Assembly: GCA_038496445.1 (NCBI GenBank)
Contig: JALMLS010000361.1
Coordinates: 124,001 to 188,000, forward strand
Reading direction: 5' to 3'
DNA: 64,000 bases
DNA from: Trichosphaerium sp. ATCC 40318
Taxonomy: Eukaryota; Discosea; Flabellinia; Trichosidae
The stretch's first letter is position 1. Every line of letters begins with the position of its first letter. The notes under the pieces are model-generated. The model searched no databases. It had not been told where the DNA came from and saw only the letters and a program-made list of their open reading frames with translations. Positions 23,863-35,832 of the stretch are shown piece by piece. The position numbers were made by a program, and so were the translations under genes.

Positions 23863-24360
23863 TTAATCTCTACCACATTTTGATGCAGGGAAGGTAGTAA
23901 TCATTTTGAACATAGTTCCAGGTTCTTGGACGAATCCTATTGAGCCACATTGGCCTAGACAGCATGGATACGGAGAAGTAGTGAACTGAAGATTGCTGTT
24001 GTCACCAAAAACTTTGTTGTCTGATTGGATTGCAAACTTCTTTTGTGGTTGCCCTTGTATCTGGTAAATCAATTTTGTTTGGAAATTACACAAGTATTCT
24101 CCTTCAGGTATCGTTATGTTTCCTATTATCCAATCTGTCCGTCTATCGACAATACGGTCAGGTTTCTTTTGAAGTGTAATACCTTCACACGAAGATGCCA
24201 AACTGATGATATTACTGGCGTCAACAAGCTCCAGTAACTTTCCGTTCAAGTCGATAGTGTTCAAGTTGAAAGTGATATTCACTGGTGCTGATATAGCTAG
24301 AGTCAACGAAACCATGGAAAGTAGTAATAGAAGAGCTGTTGTCATAGTGGGAAAGTACAA
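23863..24360 (-). CDS. Small secreted protein, unknown family
   Basis: A single uninterrupted exon of 165 codons. It begins with a signal peptide (TALLLLLSMVSLTLAISA). The mature part has sequons (NITFN, NITIPE) and six cysteines, including CCLGQC near the C-terminus, suggesting a disulfide-bonded secreted domain of about 140 residues. The pattern (hydrophobic strands, late CC) is reminiscent of ML/MD-2-like lipid-recognition proteins, but that is a guess. Start could be Met1 (24360) or Met6 (24345). Confidence 0.75.
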   Translation of the reverse strand: MYFPTMTTALLLLLSMVSLTLAISAPVNITFNLNTIDLNGKLLELVDASNIISLASSCEGITLQKKPDRIVDRRTDWIIGNITIPEGEYLCNFQTKLIYQIQGQPQKKFAIQSDNKVFGDNSNLQFTTSPYPCCLGQCGSIGFVQEPGTMFKMITTFPASKCGRD

Positions 24361-24736
24361 TGAAAGTGAGGTTCAAAGAGAAAAATCTCGCTGCAGAAAA
24401 CTAACAACTTTTCAAAAGTTCGGAAATGCCTTAAAAATAAGAAAGACGCTCATAGTGATGCTAAAACAATATAAGTCAGCGCAAAGACATCAATGGACAT
24501 GTTTACGTTTGGTAAGAAGCGACTTAAGCGACTTTTCTCATATTTATACTAAATTCACGCAGAGCCTCGATCACAATACTGCAACCTTGCAACAATATAT
24601 TACGAAAGTCATGCGGTCGAAAATGTCACGCTCGAGTTTCCCCGCTGAACACTAATTTAACGAAATTACACTAAAGTTCACATTCCCTGATTTGGATGTT
24701 CCCTCTCTTGATCGAGATACGTGTAACACATGTACC
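24361..24736. other. Intergenic, upstream of the secreted-protein gene
   Basis: An open frame crosses it on the plus strand (24206-24655) but overlaps the secreted-protein gene antisense and has no recognisable motif, so I do not call it. Presumed promoter region. Confidence 0.35.
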
Positions 24737-25063
24737 CTATTGCATAGTATTGTATACACTGCATCTAGAGAGAAATTTTAAGCTGAATAATGGAACTACA
24801 ACTAAAACAATAAATAATGAACCAGTCGGATCAGCTCCCTTGGCAATACTACATACTACATAAACTGCTTGTGCAACTAATAGGTTTAATGAACGTGACA
24901 ACTCAATATTTGTCCATTCACCCACGTACCTAAACTACTGCCTCTAATGTACCTCAACGGCTACGCATTAAAAGACTCACACAAAAGAGGACAGGTAAAC
25001 TTAAAAGTCGACATTGAGGCCATAGACAGTGATTCAAGTTAATAGACTTACGTGCCAGTGCAG
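24737..25063 (-). CDS. Putative small two-helix membrane protein
   Basis: The final exon (about 24737-24920) reads EWTNIELSRSLNLLVAQAVY and continues with a second hydrophobic segment (GSLFIVLVVVPLFSLKFL). This gives two likely membrane helices in about 60 residues. Upstream, an ATG near 25063 (MSSALA) precedes a GTAAG donor. The exons between are too short to fix. Family not recognised. Confidence 0.4.
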
Positions 25064-25185
25064 ATGACATGCTAGCGTGAAGTACACTCAAGACTTCAGG
25101 ATAAGTTTTAACATGCAAGAAAGCAAATTACTTTCGAAAAAAGTTTATTGTCTACGTTAAAACAGCAATTGATGACACCTTCTAC

Positions 25186-26242
25186 TTAAAACTTTTCCAT
25201 GTACGGTCTCAAGTCAACTTCATGAGACCAAGTAGATTTATCCTGGGCGTGTATATTCCAGTACTCAGAGGCAATTGCTTCAGGAGAAAGAAACTTAGCA
25301 CCTCCATCATTCTCCTTATCAACTAGCCCATCAATAATAACATGTGCAACATGAACGCCTTGAGGTCCGAATTCTCTAGCAGCGGACTACACCAACAGTT
25401 AGTTTAATAAATCCTCAACCGATCACAGTATTCTATACGTCTTCATACCTGTGCTAGTGCTCTCAAAGCAAATTTTGGTATTGCCAATGCTGAGAACTTA
25501 GCTCCAGCTCTAAGTAATTAGGCAAGTCAGTTGATATTGTAAGGATGAGGCATGGGGACTTACCGTAGAGATGCAGTTGCTCCAGTGAAGATTATGGTCC
25601 CTTGTTTCTCTTCGAGCATTTTAGGTAGTACCTCTTGGGCGCACGTGATGCCACCAAGGCACATTACTATGAGAAGTATAAGGTATTGCAGGTAAAGAAA
25701 ACTCCAAAGTTTCGTACCATCCAAGCCGTAGGAAACGTCTTTTCTCGAAATCTTTAGCAAAGAACCCATTTTAAAATACTGCGTATTGTACACGAGTACA
25801 GTAGGATCACCTTGACAGACGTTATATTACATGACAGAAAAGTTGGTAAACGGAGAAATAGATATGTACCAAGTGTTTTGCGAATGTTATCAAATGCGCC
25901 TTTCAGAGCATCCTCATCAACTGCATCAGCTGGAAAGCTTAAATTAAACTTAGTTTTCGTTAACGATAAAGAACAAACCTGCTTGCTTCGCCTCCTTTGT
26001 GTTTTATTTGATCCTATACAGCGTTATTAGCACGAATAACCATATTTCGTTACATACTTCGACGACTTTCATTTTCTCAGAGCTTCTGCTCACAAGACCG
26101 ACTTTGTATCCTTCACGAGCGAACTTACGCGCTACTTCTCCACCTAAGCGGGTTTTATTTTGCTTTCTAGAAAGGAAGTCACTTTAATCACTGTACCTAT
26201 ACCAGGACCTACGCCAACTACTACTGCTACCTTGTTCAACAT
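25186..26242 (-). CDS. Short-chain dehydrogenase/reductase-like protein (atypical)
   Basis: Rossmann-fold protein of the SDR superfamily. N-terminal NAD(P) motif: VAVVVGVGPGIG (split by an intron), continuing GGEVARKFAREGYKVGLVSR. The central strand QGTIIFTGATASLR matches the SDR strand carrying the catalytic Ser region. Next comes KFSALAIPKFALRALAQS, where a classical SDR has Tyr-x-x-x-Lys: the Lys is kept but the Tyr position is Phe/Ser. The C-terminus GVHVAHVIIDGLVD fits the SDR subgroup with GVGPG-type motifs. About five introns. Oxidoreductase activity is therefore doubtful. Confidence 0.82.
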
Positions 26243-26514
26243 GTTGTACGAGTTTTGATTTGGTTTTCTTGTACGCTGGACTTTGATAGTCAAAATCTGC
26301 CCACTAGTTTGCCCGGTTCTATTAGTCCGGCAAGTTAGGAAAATCGGGCAAATAGGCGGGGTTGCTTTCTATCAGTTTCTGGATTCTACCTCGATTCACA
26401 AGTACTAGTATTTGCAGGTTTTATAGTGCCCCACGTTTAAGTTAGATCACATGACTAACCGCACTGAAAATCTTATCAGACAACAATTTTTTTTTTCGTT
26501 TTATTTACCCTCTA

Positions 26515-27686
26515 TTATGCTTTTGGAACTAAGTTTGCCTTTTTAAAAGCGTTAGAAATATGATCTCCATAATTAGTAGGTGTTTCCAGCTGTTTGTTTA
26601 CAACAGGTAACTCTGTGGTGAACTCTGGGTGTAAAAACCAATTCATTCTAGAGCAAGTAAGATCAACTTGGATAATTGTTGGAATGTAAGCTTACGATAT
26701 TCTACTTTTACTTGCGTCATTGTGTACCACTCTATGTAAAGCACCTTTGTACTTTCCTTGTGATAACCTCTCCATAGCTTGGCCTAAAAAGATAGAAAGT
26801 AAATCACACTGCATATTCTTTGGTTGCTCACCATAGTGAATCAGAAGGCAACCTTCTCTTGGATCAGAGTCATACCACTTCCCATCTGGTAACTGGTGTT
26901 GTAGAGAGCCTTGTCATTGTTAAATTATGCACACTTTTTAGTCGCTGGAGTACCTGAATTCCATTCTTCTTGGAAGATCATAGAAAACATGCAATAGTCA
27001 ACATGTTCTCCAAGACTGACCTCATTTTTCTTCCGGCCAACACAATCATTCAATGGAGGATAGTAATTTACTCTCATAGACCATACACCTTTACTAGCAA
27101 TACTTCTATGTTCATTAAGTAATATTTGCATAATCCTTGAACACAACTTTGTTGCCATTGCGTTGTAACTTGATAGTCTTTTTTGAAACTCTGACATTGA
27201 CTCTGGAAGCTCGTTGTCGCCAACAAAATGGGGCCAACGCTTACCAGTTTCTTCATCACTAGAAACTAATTCAGTAAATTAGCGAAAGTTATAAAATCAC
27301 TTGACACTTAACTTGTTTTAAAGAACTCTAAAGCTTCATTCCAGTCTCTTTTCCCATTTGTTTTCTCTTCAGCAACGCCATGGTATCCATGAGGACCCAG
27401 CCCAACTGACCGTTTAAAAGTTAGGTCACGTGCAAAAAACTCCTTCGCGAGTTCCACGATCTAAGGTTGTTAACGCGATAGAAGGTGGAATAAACCAATT
27501 TGGTCATATATTAATCCAGTTTTGGTTTTGCATAACTTTACGTACTTTTTGCGCTTGGTGATAAAGACTAGGGCACTTGGCGTAAAAAAATCCTGGATTC
27601 TTGCTTAGTTCTAATATAGGTGCTGTGATGTCACTGCCAATGCGACCCACGCCATCTAACAATGCTGATACGTTGACTTCAGTCAT
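26515..27686 (-). CDS. 2-oxoglutarate/Fe(II) dioxygenase, isopenicillin-N-synthase-like
   Basis: Cytosolic non-haem iron oxygenase of the IPNS-like family; substrate unknown. The DIOX_N-type N-terminus contains KNPGFFYAKC and SVGLGPHGYHGV. The jelly-roll core holds the iron ligands HVD in GEHVDYCMF and the distal His in GALHRVVH, with the co-substrate-binding Arg in SRISMNWF. The C-terminus ends NLVPKA. Five or six introns. Start at Met 27686 (MTEVNVSALLDGVG). It lies in a minus-strand run of unrelated genes. Confidence 0.85.
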
Positions 27687-27906
27687 TGTTGTAAACAACT
27701 TGGTTAAAAGAATATGTGACTTATTTTGACACAAGGATGAAGAATTACATATCGTGATACTGTACTAACAGCCAACACGTGTTTTCTTCACCAGAAAGAA
27801 GTAAAAAAACCATTCAACCCAGTTGAGTTTCAACAAAGAACTGTACTTAGTGCCAAGCTGGGTTGGTTGCATACAGCCAGGTGTTGTTATATTATTTATT
27901 TACAGA

Positions 27907-28830
27907 TTAACGAAGAGGCCAAAAACATTCGCTACCACTTTTTAACCACATATTTCTAACACCATCTAATACTTCCTTTTTTGATAGTTTTCCTTTTTTA
28001 CGTTTATCAAGTTTATTAAATTTCTCACGTGCTGAATATTCTGTAATCCCTAAAGAAGCAGGCCAACAATAATACTGTACAAAGTTCCAATATCCAGTAT
28101 TTTCAGTATCAATAAGATCAAACAGAGCGCTCCATGACTTAAGAACTCTATATCAAAAGCCCTGTTAAGTCAACTAAAACCAAGTGCAAAGACTGTTTTT
28201 TTTACAGCCATTTTGATCGCAAATATTTAAACTTACGCTCTTTCTGTGTTCCTGTGGGTTTTACAACGCAAGTACATTTTAATAAAATCCTTATCTCTTA
28301 CTTTACCATCACCACTCTTTTGCGCAATGTTGTCAACACGGTTCCACCATGAAAGAACAATGCTTTGTATTTTATTCCATTCACTACTATTTTCGTCATA
28401 ATCAAGACTCTAAAAAAGATCAATAAAGCTATATATAACATCAGCGACAATAAGAGAAGGTAGAGAGTGCTGTTTATGCTCAAGATGGCATTTTGTGAAA
28501 CTTACTCGTAATACGTACTGTACACATCACAAAACCGCTTCTTACAAAGTCACTCTTGTTTAATACTCCTAGGTATCACGTGTTAAGACGAAAATAATCC
28601 AAAAAATCAAAACAAATAACCTTTGTAACCGTACCATCGCTATCGGTATCCCAAAGACTAAATATCTTACAATGACGCTGAATAAACCACTTTGGAGCAC
28701 TTGGAAATGTTTTATCCAGATTAAAAAGCTCAACGCTGTCTGGGTAGTGGCCATCAAGGCTATCGATTAACTGCTTGTATTGTTTTCGCATTTTTTGCCT
28801 CTCTGTACATGCACATAGCAGTGCACCCAT
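27907..28830 (-). CDS. EF-hand protein with N-terminal lipidation motif
   Basis: Starts MGALLCACTERQK: Gly2 followed by Cys6 and Cys8 suggests myristoylation plus palmitoylation and membrane anchoring. One loop looks like a calcium site (DTDSDGTVTK); a second (DTENTGYWNF) and third (DKRKKGKLSKKEV) are degenerate. Four exons (about 28600-28830, 28370-28410, 28150-28340, 27907-28140). The protein is about 210 residues, neuronal-calcium-sensor sized but not clearly of that family. Ends FWPLR. Confidence 0.7.
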
Positions 28831-29089
28831 TTTGTTTTGACAAAAAAAAGTAAAAAGTCAGTCTGTCAAATTAGCTTAAGGTACAGTCTGATTTAGACTC
28901 TACACATTTACTAGGCAAAGCCAAGTCAGCTTCCCTTCGTCTACAGTATCGGCTAAAAAGCGCGACAATAAATGTCGGTGATACAACGTGGCAATTGAGT
29001 TAACTTTACGCACGTGGTAGTGTTTCTCTTAAAGGGTTTTTTATTTGTTTTTTTCTTTTTGTATTTTTTTCTGTTTAGCATCCTTGGTC

Positions 29090-31497
29090 TTACCATACTG
29101 GAGAATTTAAAATGAATAAGCTTTGTTCCCTTGTCTTTATCCACGCAAGTATCTTATTACAACCACGTATAGTCTGTTGTTTTTCCATTAAAGGAGAGAA
29201 TATTGCATATAATTCGAATCCATGTGTTATCCATCCAACAATAGTTTCTGATTTTGCTGTGTAATAATACACCTTTTGCTCGTGGTTACCTAGCAACAAA
29301 TCTGTTAGAAAACCTGTACAATGTACAGAAAAACGTTAAAAGAAATCGTAACAGTTCACTAATTACGCAAAGAGACATCGTAATGATTTGTTTGGAGTCA
29401 ATTGGGTTTAAAGGACGTTGCAACAAAAACTTTCGCTCAATTAAAAGAAAAAGTACCTGAGGAATGTATTCGCGAATGCACGCGTTTGTACAAATATTGT
29501 ACACTAGAAAAAAGTATCAGCATATATGCGATAACACTGCAATTATCTATTCACATCAATTACATACCGCTTATGTGCTTCTTTAGTATGATATGGCGGT
29601 GTGAAAATTGGGCTTGTCATTTGACTGGTGCTCTTTGATTTATACAAGAAATGGAGTAACCCAGGCGCGCCAATATCGTTTGCTACGTAACCACGGTGTA
29701 TAGAAGCATTAGCAACGCTATAATAAAAAAGGTAAGTTGATAAGGAACATGCGAACAATGAAAAAAAAAGTTGGTGAAATAAAGTAGCTTACCCTTCTAA
29801 GGCACCTTGAGATATAAGACCAGATAAAATCTGGTTTTTAGCACTTTTCATTTGATAAAAATCGTCAGCTTTTGTTGAAAGTAACAACAAACTTAAATCA
29901 CGTGTAAGAAAAGTCATCTAAATCAAAAGTTAATTTTTTGTTGATGGCATTGTGATGCAGATGCAGGTAAAGGAAGAGCTCAGGATGCTCTTTTACCATT
30001 GTGCGTACATAAGCATACAAGAATCCTTTTGCGTTAAATTTTGGTAAACATATAGGTGACCAGCTCTCTGAGCCTTTGTAGCTATAAGACATTAGATAAA
30101 AAAAAATATGTTTTGAATACGACAGTACGTTTTTGACATGTGTATAAAGTTGAGGAGCAAGTGGAGATCTGGTGGTTTTAAAATATGTCTTCTTTTTCTA
30201 ACAACATGTACAAGATTAGGTCCATAAACTAACATACCATAGCTTAGTTATGAAGTCAAAGAAAGCAACTACAAAAAGAATATTTCAAATGTTTCAGGAT
30301 ACAATATTTCTTTGTTTGCCGGTCTGTGCAATATATTGCCAATGGTCTCCCGCAGAGCTAGTTAAGGTTAGCTTTAATAAAAAATTGAGGTCAAACGAAC
30401 CAGCAGGAAGTGGTAAGCAGTGAACAGCAGAAAGCAAGTAAGAAGGATCAGAATGAATACCCTTGACTAAGCCATCCAAAAATCTGTTTATACCTATCAT
30501 ACCATGTCACGAAATCACCGTTAAAACAACTATGGTACCTCCCAATAAACCCACAAGATCAAATGAAGGCATTTTTTCTAATATTCTCTCCACACTACGC
30601 TACTGTGTCACAGACAACGGAAAACTCATTTTTTTTCAGTATGTACCCATTTGTTAAGATACTCAGTATCTGAGAGTTACAGTATTGTAATAATGTATCT
30701 CTTAGTTGATCTGTTGTCTCACCAGAAGTAGAAACAGCAACATAGTATAAGTGACCAACAAGTAAGAAAACAATTTTACGGTCTCCAGCAATAACAGTCC
30801 TAGAATGCATTAGAGAGCTATACCACCCATGCTCAGTAACCTCAACTAGTATCACGCACCTTATTTCGTCGTTATTATCAGCTACAAACGATACAATACC
30901 AGATAGAAGCGCAAAAAAACCTTCAAAAAAAACAACGTCAAAATACACTAACATTTAGCGAAGCACAAAGCTACATACCTGCTAGTTTACCGACATCACC
31001 ATATCGTGAAAAAACAGGCTTTCCAGAGCTTGTTAGAATAAACACGTGACGTTTATGTTCTCTCCATGATTGATGTGTGAGATCTTAAGTAGTACAATGT
31101 ATTAGTGCGATTGGTGGGTTGTAAATCGATGGAAATGTCAGAAGTCACCTTCTGATTTATATTTGTTGGGAGCGTATTCGTCTGGTATTCCTGCGCGAAT
31201 GGTTAGCAAATAAAACTATTAAAATGGCCATGCTGGCGTTTATTATTTTTTTTTGTAGTTTGTGCCTTTTCGTGTACCGTTGTGGCCATTTTGGTCCGTT
31301 GAGTTTGTAGCAGGGTCGAGTTCGTCTAACAGGCCAGCAGAGGATGCTGTTTCACTTCCAGATTTTTCTGACTCGGCGTCGTTAACAAGTGGAGAGTCTC
31401 CAGTAGCAGCGCCAGGCGCGTTAGTCAAATTTGCAAAATCTTCATCAGAATTGTTTGACGTTGTTAATTCCATAGTGTACAACGTGGCGCTATGCAT
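29090..31497 (-). CDS. MON1: Vacuolar fusion protein MON1
   Basis: Subunit of the Mon1-Ccz1 complex, the exchange factor that loads Rab7 on late endosomes. The N-terminus is acidic and disordered (about 80 residues). The first longin domain begins [20 protein letters not shown] and includes [11 protein letters not shown]. The second and third longin parts cover 30500-29900 and 29900-29090. The C-terminus [11 protein letters not shown] ... [16 protein letters not shown] matches the MON1 end. About nine introns. Start is Met 31497 or Met 31473 ([13 protein letters not shown]). The partner CCZ1 is not in the window. Confidence 0.9.
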
Positions 31498-31705
31498 ACT
31501 GAGTGAATATAAGCGCCAGCGTTTAATACCTTTATAATCCAGTATGTTTTAGAGTACAATTAGAGCTGTGTTACGTTACCACTGAGCGGTTAACATGGGT
31601 GTGGGAGTAAATGTCAGCGAAGATTCTACAAACTTTGAATATTTTTCTGCTGTTTTTTTTTTAAGTACTAACAATACCCACAACGCGGGTAGCGTAACTT
31701 ACCCG
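31498..31705. promoter_or_regulatory. Divergent intergenic region, MON1 / AFG1
   Basis: About 208 bp between opposite start codons. A plus-strand Met at 31595 would extend AFG1 but adds residues unlike a targeting peptide. Confidence 0.35.
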
Positions 31706-33369
31706 ATGTTGCGGTTAATACCAACGTATTCTGTACTAAGCCAAAAAAAGACAACCAAAGCGCTACATACGCGTGTGAAGCGATTTTACGCGTCAAAAAA
31801 CGCCACAAGAGTACTGGACAAATTAAACAAACTCATACAAGCTGGTACGCTCAAAGAAGATCCCGCACAGCTAGCAGCGACGCAGCAGCTTCAAAAACTA
31901 GCAAGCGAGCTAGAAAACTGGCAAAACCCCGAAACGCCACCAAAAAGTAAACAAACCAGCGGATTCTTTTCGTTCTTTACTTCAGGTACTATTTACGCCA
32001 TTTTACGAACCGTAATATTGTGTAAGATGTGAAGACAAAAGCAGTTGAAACAAAAGCCCCAAAGGGTCTGTACTTACATGGAGGAGTGGGTTCGGGTAAA
32101 ACTATGTTAATGGTATGCAAGAACAAGTAAAAATCGCTTAATGTTATTGGAAGGACTTGTTTGCATCTGAACTCAAAGTACCGAAGATTAGAACGCACTG
32201 GAACACCTTCATACAAGTAAAGAAAATTGCGTAGGTAGTGAGTGTAATTTGTATTAGGATCTACACACAAAAATGAACACAGGAGATAGCGCAGGTACGA
32301 ACATTTAATGTCATTGCAAAAAAAAAAATTCGTCATTTGACACTTGGTATTCACTGAATTAAGGGACACGCTCAACTTCTCAGATGGAACCCGTTGCTCG
32401 TGATATATTATCTAAAGGCAGAGTTTTATGCTTTGACGAGTTCCAAATAACAAACATTGCTGACGCTATGTTGATATCTCGATTATTTGACTCACTTTGG
32501 GATCAAGGCGCTGTTCTCATTGCAACGTCTAATAGGCCTCCTGTAGAATTATACAAAGGAGGTCTTACACGTAACTTATTCTTGCCATTCATAGACAAAC
32601 TATCAAAAAAGTGTGATGTCCATCAAATAGGTACAACAAGAGATTATCGTCTGGCACATGGAGATCAAAAAACAGATGTTTATTTATTGGCCGACTCAAA
32701 AGATACAAAGAAAAAACTTGAAGATATTTGGAACCGTTTAACGGATGGAACAGCTGAGCCACTAACACTACGCATAAAAGGAAGGAATATTGGTGTTGAT
32801 GGTGCAGCAAAGCAGTGTGCTAGATTCTCTTTTACAAACATTTGTGGTAAAGCTTTGGCTGCTATGGACTATATTGAAATTTGTCGTCAGTTTCATACTG
32901 TATTGGTTGAGGATATTCCTGTTTTTTCTTTATTAGATATAAATGAAGCAAGACGTTTTATATGGCTTGTTGATGAGATGTATGAACACAAGGTTAAACT
33001 GATTTGTACGTTTCTTTCTTTTTTCTTATTTTTTCTTATTGTTTTTTATTTTTTTTTAATGTTTGTTGTCGTTTTCTACATTCTGGTATCCTAGCGCCTT
33101 GTTTTGCAAGTACCAAATTCTTATATACCACATTCACACTTTTGTTTTCTTTGTACTAGACCTGCTATTCTTATAATCTTGTAGGCTCTGCTAAAGCTCA
33201 ACCGACAGAACTTTTTCCAACAAAAGTTAAATCAAGTAGAGATGATAATATAGCAGTTGGTGAAGAGGAAAGTTTCGCTTTTGATAGAGTTGCTAGTAGG
33301 CTAATAGAAATGCAATCTAAACAGTATTTACAATCAACCCATGTACCAGATCCTACTAAAACAATGTGA
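31706..33369 (+). CDS. AFG1/LACE1-type mitochondrial ATPase
   Basis: AAA-like ATPase (ZapE homologue) of the mitochondrial inner membrane, linked to respiratory-complex quality control. The N-terminus is a likely matrix-targeting peptide (MLRLIPTYSVLSQKKTTK; Arg/Lys/Ser-rich, no acid). Walker A is GGVGSGKTMLM (about 32081-32115), Walker B is LCFDEFQITNIAD (about 32430), and sensor-1 is LIATSNRPP. The C-terminal family block includes YIEICRQFHTVLVEDIPVF. Four or five introns, with the last exon ending DPTKTM. Start chosen at 31706 because it gives a proper presequence. Confidence 0.9.
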
Positions 33370-33728
33370 CAGCACAAACAACTTGAACCTAATTTTAATT
33401 GACTTACCTAGTGCTTTGTCTAAGTATTAGATATATAGCCTCTTGTTGCATTATTGCGTTCATCCATGCTAAGTCACACCGTGACACAAACAGCATTAAA
33501 GAAGTGACAATATCGCCCACACAAGCCTTCAACTTATTAAACCTGCTCTCGACATTATCAATATATTTATTTAGTTTGGTTTGTTTGGGTTTTTTACAAG
33601 TTTAATAATACATTTGTGGCTTGAATAGGAGACATTACGCTAGTAGCTAAAGAATAAATCAATAACGAAAAACATGAAGGCAGGGTAAAGAGTAATATAA
33701 GAGAAAAAATGCTATTGGCACATAAAAG
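33370..33728. other. Convergent 3' region
   Basis: Between two genes ending toward each other. A short open frame (33399-33605) is hydrophobic but has no support. Confidence 0.35.
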
Positions 33729-35624
33729 TCACGTACTCTCGTTGCTGTTTGTTGTATCCTCAATGTGTATAATTTGGTTTTCTATTAGTTTACGTATAGT
33801 ACATTCATCTTCATTCCACCAGTATGGTACAATAATCAGCTTAACACCTAATACAATAAGTACAAAAAAAAACATTTCTCTCAAAAAATACCTAGTTCAG
33901 AACAAAGTTGTAACTTTGACACATCCCTCATTTCGAATATCAATGTGGGCGCTGATTGAGGAAGTACATTGTGATAGTGATGTTCTCCTAATAAATCCAA
34001 TCCGTAACTTTAAAACAAAAGCAAGAAAAATCTAGGATAAAAACGTACCCTGATACTCAAACGCTAGGTTCCTTGTTTCTACAAATATATCAACTGTAAC
34101 TGCAAGCGATGATTGAGGGTATAACCCTATCGGGTGTTCCTCTATAACTTCATCATTTGGATATATGCTCCTTATACATGCAGCAAGGAATCTAAGATAC
34201 GTTGGTGTAAACAGAGAACAAAAAAAGTTACCTTTGTTTTGCTCGTTTGCGCATTTCAAAAAAATTTGCTGTCTGCCAGTTTCTTTCTGGGTATATAGTA
34301 TTCAATATATTAGGAAAGTAATACATAAGACCAGAACCTCCTAATTTCTTCATTTGGTCCAAGGACACACGATACCTGGTAGGTAGTAGTAATAAGTATT
34401 TTGCGAGAAAAAACAACTAAAGAAAACATCATTGGTGTTACTTTAGGTCTTACCACATTTCTGGAGAGTTTATGTGTAGCTTTGTTTCTGCAAATTTTAG
34501 AAACCTTGTAACTTCTGTTCTATCTTTCCAGTATCCCCATGGTTTTGTATCTTTTGCTCTGAACGTATGGTAAGCACGTGATCTTTGAAAATTTTCTGTA
34601 TTTTTGAAGTCTTACTTAAAATTCCACTTATGTTGTGGATAAACGAATCGTAGAGTATTATATAATGAACCACCATTAGCACTAACAAAAATAAGAACAA
34701 ACTTAAAAACACTGGTCAGATTGCTGGTTTGTGCTCAACAAAAAGACAAGATTTTTCTTGGTTTTTTTTACCCCAGCAATCCACTCGCTCCTCGTTTAAC
34801 CAAATCTCTCTGCGCGAACTTGAGCCAATCGTCTAACACCTTAATATTTAAAGATTTCCCTATTTCCTCAAGTTTATGCCATTGATTATCACGTACGCTC
34901 CAGTAGTTCTGAGGAACACTCCTAACCTCAAAAAAAAACCCGTTAGCAGACACAGACCGAAAAACAAAACAGTTGCACGTACACAAACTTTGTGAGTTTC
35001 CAGTCATGCTGAGGGTACATAGCATTAAGTACCTTGTGTAAAGAACCACCGAATATACCACTAAGCATAGTTCCGTGCATTGATCTCGACACCTCCAACG
35101 CAGACACAGTGTAAAAGTCATCGAGCACTTTGATACGCTTTGCGCGTGCAAAAGCATCCAAGAATTGTTCTTGGTTTGTTGAAACGCGCCAATAACCGCT
35201 TGGCATACTGTGTCGCCTGAATCGCGCTTTGTTCCAAGAGTGAGACGGGTACACGTGTTGTACTGCCGAAAAAAGTGTTTGGAAACTAGAGGATTGGTTA
35301 TTAACTTGCGAGGATGCGGTATGAACGAATTCTCAAGGTTTTGATGCCGTTTTGGCAAGAAGAGGTATATAATTAACGTAATAGCACTCGTACTTGTTAC
35401 CAACCACTGAATTTATTTTGTTAATGACGTTGGTGTCTTTAGCACGATACCAATCATCCAAAACTTTGACATTTAATGTTTTGGCTACCTCTTCGAAGTG
35501 TGCATGTTGTGGATGGAGATAGTGGGTATGTGACGGTGCATAAGCTGAAGTTGTAAAGTCAAATAGCGAAACTTGGTTATAAACACTGTTAAACTGATCA
35601 CTTACCTACGGGGTAGCGCCTCAT
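33729..35624 (-). CDS. YW-repeat protein with restriction-endonuclease-like C-terminus
   Basis: Four copies of a repeat of about 75-90 residues are followed by a nuclease-like domain. Repeat pattern: a YW/HY start, then an aromatic/Leu helix, LN(V/I)KVLDDWY or similar, a GG(S)-L-L segment, and YP(Q/E)xxW at the end. Copies: about 35460-35560 (partial, VKVLDDWYRAKD), 35000-35220 (GYWRVSTNQEQFLDAF), 34640-34940 (NYWSVRDNQWHKLEEI), 34250-34540 (GYWKDRTEVTRFLKFA). The C-terminal domain contains IFPNDEVIEEHP, VDIFVETRNLAFEYQGEHHY and LGVKLIIVPYWW, a PD-(D/E)xK-like arrangement with D, E and Q but no canonical Lys. The intron at about 33988-34049 restores the EYQG-EHHY join. I recall unnamed proteins of this layout in other protists and fungi, without a known function. 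Start MRRYPVAYAPSH. Confidence 0.8.
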
Positions 35625-35832
35625 CGCATAGGCACTCCAATTACAATTATTGTACTAGTACATTTAGTAACAATGCCCATACAAACATGAAAGGTATAAT
35701 ATTGCGTAAGCTATCTATCACAGAGCCACCAGATCATTGGGAAGGCTTAACTGACAGTACTTAATAATAAACTCAGTCTCGCTGAGAATTTTAACAAAAC
35801 ACACGCAAACACCTCGCAACATCAGTTCCTTG
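35625..35832. promoter_or_regulatory. Divergent intergenic region, repeat-nuclease gene / SRPBCC gene
   Basis: 208 bp between opposite start codons; no named element seen. Confidence 0.35.

Noticed and set aside
24206-24655. Plus-strand open frame of 149 codons
   Set aside because: Overlaps the secreted-protein gene antisense; no motif, signal or intron evidence.
33399-33605. Short hydrophobic plus-strand frame
   Set aside because: Lies in a convergent 3' region, begins with a non-distinct context and matches nothing.
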